The translations under genes and the position numbers were made by a program. This document shows positions 47,631 to 50,308 of a stretch of DNA of 50,308 bases, in pieces; the stretch's first letter is position 1, and each line of letters opens with the position of its first letter. This DNA comes from Gammaproteobacteria bacterium. Its GTDB lineage: Bacteria; Pseudomonadota; Gammaproteobacteria; Steroidobacterales; Woeseiaceae. Location: contig JAHEGH010000017.1 of assembly GCA_024639825.1 (NCBI GenBank), forward strand, positions 1-50,308. Direction: 5' to 3'. The notes beneath the pieces were generated by a model. It saw only the letters and a list, made by a program, of their open reading frames with translations. It was not told where the DNA came from and searched no databases.

Positions 47631-48155
47631 ATGGAAATACGAACGATTCTCGTCCTCCTGGGCCTCCTTGTCGCCGGCATCGCCGTCGCTGACACCTGGA
47701 TGTGGACGGACGATGAAGGCGTCGTCCATTATTCCGATCGCCCGCAACCGGGCGCAGAACTCATTGTCCTCGACGAGCCAAACACCAGTCAGTCGCTCTC
47801 GACACGCAGTCGCTCGACCAGCAGCAATGCCGACGCCGAGCCGGCCGACGACACCGCTGGCCCGATTCGCTATGACAGCCTTGAAGTCGCGTCACCCGGC
47901 GCCGAAGAAACGCTATGGAACATAGAGGGCGTCCTCAACGTTTCTCTTTCCCTGAACCCGGCCTTGCAGCCCGGACACCAGGTGCGGATCTACTTCGACG
48001 GGACACCCCAGATGGTTGCCGGAACGAGCTTCCAGCTGCAGAACGTATACCGCGGCGTTCACAACCTCCAGGCAGAGGTGCTGGACGAGACGGGCACGAT
48101 GATGATTCGCTCACGGACAAATCGCTTTTACGTCCAACAGAGCACCGTCCGCTAG
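47631..48155 (+). CDS. DUF4124 domain periplasmic protein
   Basis: The 174-residue protein has a signal peptide (about residues 1-19, ending GIAVA|DTW) followed by the DUF4124 core WMWTDDEGVVHYSDRPQPGA, a Ser/Thr-rich linker and a beta-rich C-terminal domain (LNVSLSLNPALQPGHQVRIYFDG). Genes of this family often lie between glnA and ntrB in gammaproteobacteria, but the function is not known. The start is the ATG at 47631, without a strong ribosome site. Its stop is 26 bases before the inferred ntrB start. Confidence 0.85.
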   Translation: MEIRTILVLLGLLVAGIAVADTWMWTDDEGVVHYSDRPQPGAELIVLDEPNTSQSLSTRSRSTSSNADAEPADDTAGPIRYDSLEVASPGAEETLWNIEGVLNVSLSLNPALQPGHQVRIYFDGTPQMVAGTSFQLQNVYRGVHNLQAEVLDETGTMMIRSRTNRFYVQQSTVR

Positions 48156-48181
48156 GAAACGCCGGGTCGGGCGACGGCCCG

Positions 48182-49243
48182 CTGCAAGGCAACTCACGCA
48201 ACATTCTCGACAGCCTGAGTGCGGGCGTCATTTTGCTGGATGAGCATTTGCTTATCGTTGACCTGAATCCGGCAGCAGAAAACATTCTTGGTATCAGCAG
48301 CCGGCGCGCACGCGGCCAATCGCTGCTGCAACTCGTGGACGACGAACCGGAGATGCGTGAGATTCTAAGTCGTGTCGCGGTCACCGGGGATCACTACGCC
48401 AACGAGATTCGGCTCGCACCAAGCGAGGTTCATTCTGAAGAGCGCGTGATCGACTGCCACGTCTCGCCGGTCGCAATCGACCAGGCCAGATTGCTGGTCG
48501 AGGTCACCGACGTAACGCGACGTACGCAGATAAGCCGCGAGAACGCACTGTTAATACAGCACGGAGCCGGCCGGCAAATGATTCGCCAGCTTGCTCACGA
48601 AATCAAAAACCCACTCGGCGGCATCCGCGGTGCGGCCCAACTCCTCGAGCGCCAGCTGGAAAATGTGGAACTGCACGAATACACCGACGTAGTCATAAGC
48701 GAAACAGACCGCCTCGCCGCCCTTGTCGATACCCTGCTCGGCCCCGGTGGGCCGCCGAACAAGCAGCCTGTCAACGTGCACGAACTGCTTGAGTACGTTG
48801 TCCGCATTATCGAGGCAGAGGACGAGAGGAAGCTGGCGATTAAGCGTGACTACGACCCTGGTCTGCCGCTCATCGATCTGGACCGCGACCAGATGGTGCA
48901 GGCACTCCTGAACCTCATGCGCAACGCTGCCGCCGCGCTGGACGGACAAGGCACTATCACGCTGCGCAGCCGCGCCGTTACAAACTTCACCATAGGCGAT
49001 GTCCGCCACCGGGTCATCGCAAGCCTGGAAATAGAAGATGACGGACCAGGCATTCCCAAGGACATGCAGGACTCCGTGTTCTATCCATTGGTAACCAGCC
49101 GGCCGGATGGTACCGGACTCGGCCTGCCCGCTGCACAAGAGCTCATCAGCCGTCATGGTGGCCTTATCGAGTTCGATAGTCGTCCGGGCCGAACCGTTTT
49201 TATTATTCGTATTCCTCTCGATCAGGTGACCGCCGTTGGCTAA
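48182..49243 (+). CDS. glnL: Nitrogen regulation sensor histidine kinase NtrB (non-ATG start)
   Basis: The PAS-containing kinase phosphorylates NtrC when nitrogen is limiting and is switched by PII. It has a PAS domain (ILDSLSAGVILLDEHLLIVDLNPAAEN), the H-box LAHEIKNPLGGIRGAAQLL, the N-box MRNAAAALDG and the G-boxes EDDGPGIP and GTGLGLPAAQ. The frame is open far upstream, but codons before 48182 overlap DUF4124 out of frame. No ATG, GTG or TTG exists after the DUF4124 stop. CTG at 48182 gives 353 residues, close to E. coli NtrB (349). Its stop overlaps ntrC (TTGGCTAA). Confidence 0.92.
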   Translation: MQGNSRNILDSLSAGVILLDEHLLIVDLNPAAENILGISSRRARGQSLLQLVDDEPEMREILSRVAVTGDHYANEIRLAPSEVHSEERVIDCHVSPVAIDQARLLVEVTDVTRRTQISRENALLIQHGAGRQMIRQLAHEIKNPLGGIRGAAQLLERQLENVELHEYTDVVISETDRLAALVDTLLGPGGPPNKQPVNVHELLEYVVRIIEAEDERKLAIKRDYDPGLPLIDLDRDQMVQALLNLMRNAAAALDGQGTITLRSRAVTNFTIGDVRHRVIASLEIEDDGPGIPKDMQDSVFYPLVTSRPDGTGLGLPAAQELISRHGGLIEFDSRPGRTVFIIRIPLDQVTAVG

Positions 49244-50308
49244 ACGAACGCTCAATGTCTGGATTGTCGACGACGACCAGTCAGTTCGCTGGGTTCTCGA
49301 GAAGGCGCTGAAGGGCGCCGACATGGAGACGCGCAGTTTCGAGCGCGCGGAACACTTGCTCGAGGCGATCGCAGACGGCGAACCCGATGTTCTGATTACC
49401 GACGTTCGCATGCCAGGCATGAGCGGACTCGCGCTACTCGACAGGCTGCGCAGCACTCGTCCTGAACTGCCAATTATCGTGATCACCGCGCACTCCGATC
49501 TCGAAAATGCGGTTGCTGCTTACAAAGGCGGCGCCTTCGAATACCTGCCAAAGCCATTCGATATCGACGAAGCTGTCGAGCTGGTGCGCAAGGCAGCGCG
49601 TCTAAACGGCGCAGAGCCGGAGCTGGATGAACCGCCGGGCCAGATGGCCTCGATGATTGGACAGGCGCCGGCGATGCAGGAGGTATTCCGTTCGATCGGC
49701 CGCCTCTCCGGTTCGAGTATGACCGTGCTGATAACCGGTGAGTCCGGTACCGGCAAGGAGCTCGTCGCCCGGGCGCTGCACGACCACAGCCCGCGCGCGA
49801 ACAAACCGTTTGTGGCGCTGAACACCTCCGCTATTGCCTCCGAGCTGCTCGAGTCCGAATTGTTTGGCCATGAGAAAGGCGCGTTCACGGGTGCCGACGC
49901 TCGTCGTATCGGCCGCTTTGAGCAGGCTAACGGCGGCACCCTGTTCCTCGATGAAATTGGCGATATGTCGCCCGGCCTGCAGACCCGTCTGCTGCGTGTG
50001 CTGGCTGAAAGCGAGTTCTACCGGGTCGGCGGCCAAACAGCGATCAATGTCGATGTGCGCGTGATTGCCGCAACCAACCAGGACCTGGCGCGGGCCGTTA
50101 AGGAGTCGCGCTTCCGCGAAGACCTGTATCACCGCCTCAATGTCATACGCATCAACACCCCGCCGTTGCGACAACGCCGTCAGGACATCCCGTTACTGCT
50201 GCAGCACTACCTGGCCGAAGCCGGTCAGGAGCTGGGCGCACCGCCGAAGAGCCTGGATGCCGACGCGATCGAAACGCTGCAGGCATTCAGCTGGCCCGGG
50301 AATGTCCG
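49236..50308 (+). CDS. glnG: Nitrogen regulator NtrC, truncated by window end
   Basis: The first 357 codons of the sigma-54 activator are present. The receiver domain has Asp56 in VLITDVRMPG, with ITAHSD and KPF. The AAA+ domain has Walker A GESGTGKE, the sigma-54 contact loop GAFTGA and Walker B GGTLFLDEIGD. The C-terminal Fis-type helix-turn-helix is beyond the window. The TTG start at 49236 has an AGGTGA ribosome site and overlaps the ntrB stop by eight bases. The product would bind the dyads upstream of glnA. Confidence 0.96.
   Translation, partial: MAKRTLNVWIVDDDQSVRWVLEKALKGADMETRSFERAEHLLEAIADGEPDVLITDVRMPGMSGLALLDRLRSTRPELPIIVITAHSDLENAVAAYKGGAFEYLPKPFDIDEAVELVRKAARLNGAEPELDEPPGQMASMIGQAPAMQEVFRSIGRLSGSSMTVLITGESGTGKELVARALHDHSPRANKPFVALNTSAIASELLESELFGHEKGAFTGADARRIGRFEQANGGTLFLDEIGDMSPGLQTRLLRVLAESEFYRVGGQTAINVDVRVIAATNQDLARAVKESRFREDLYHRLNVIRINTPPLRQRRQDIPLLLQHYLAEAGQELGAPPKSLDADAIETLQAFSWPGNV

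Noticed and set aside
48551..49486. 311-codon minus-strand frame opposite ntrB and ntrC
   Set aside because: Shadow frame; the plus strand has clear kinase and receiver motifs.

Overview
The window is the replication-origin region of a proteobacterial chromosome. Gene families and order (rpmH-rnpA-yidC-mnmE, dnaA-dnaN-recF-gyrB, mnmG, rsmG-parA-parB, atpIBEFHA, glyQS, glnA-ntrBC) point to a free-living, probably marine, gammaproteobacterium. The many secreted peptidases, an Opp-type peptide importer and the membrane-anchored enzymes would suit a protein-degrading sediment or particle dweller such as Woeseiaceae. That placement is an inference, because no database search was possible.

Layout. 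1-2805 (minus): F1Fo ATP synthase genes from atpI into a truncated atpA, with a REP-like palindrome between atpF and atpE and a clear sigma-70 promoter upstream of atpI. 3095-5092 (plus): an EAL-domain gene and a REP-associated tyrosine transposase framed by 20-bp inverted repeats; together they separate atpI from parB. 5097-11950 (minus): one tightly packed gene string, cytochrome c4 - metallo-beta-lactamase-fold enzyme - AcuI/YhdH reductase - S9 peptidase - rsmG - parA - parB. 12124-13446 (plus): a YdgA-like DUF945 gene. 13443-18522 (minus): a four-gene oligopeptide importer. 18565-20406 (minus): mnmG. 20525-26975 (plus): a five-gene translationally coupled operon (secreted TAP-type hydrolase, NatA-like ATPase, NatB-like permease, membrane-anchored M16 peptidase, M16 partner without zinc site). 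26972-31407 (minus): small outer-membrane barrel, mnmE, yidC, rnpA, rpmH.

The likely oriC is the dnaA-dnaN intergenic region (33008-33204), with three consensus DnaA boxes and an AT-rich stretch. Two parS-type palindromes lie in recF, 1.5-2.4 kb away, and fit the ParA/ParB pair encoded 27 kb to the left. To the right are gyrB, an M13 peptidase lipoprotein, a membrane-anchored GST, a small lipoprotein, a minus-strand glyQ-glyS-gmhB-plsC operon, and then glnA-DUF4124-ntrB-ntrC (ntrC truncated by the window end). The glnA control region has two NtrC-type dyads, a sigma-54 promoter and a strong terminator-like hairpin in the leader.

Two themes stand out. Conserved core genes run co-directionally with the inferred forks on the left arm, whereas the modules that interrupt the canonical order are mostly head-on plus-strand units, suggesting insertion of accessory cassettes. 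There is also a strong peptide-handling theme: S9, TAP-like, M16 pair and M13 peptidases plus an Opp importer and a NatAB exporter. The M16/NatAB/TAP operon, with its unusual anchor-M16 fusion, is the best candidate for an uncharacterised system.
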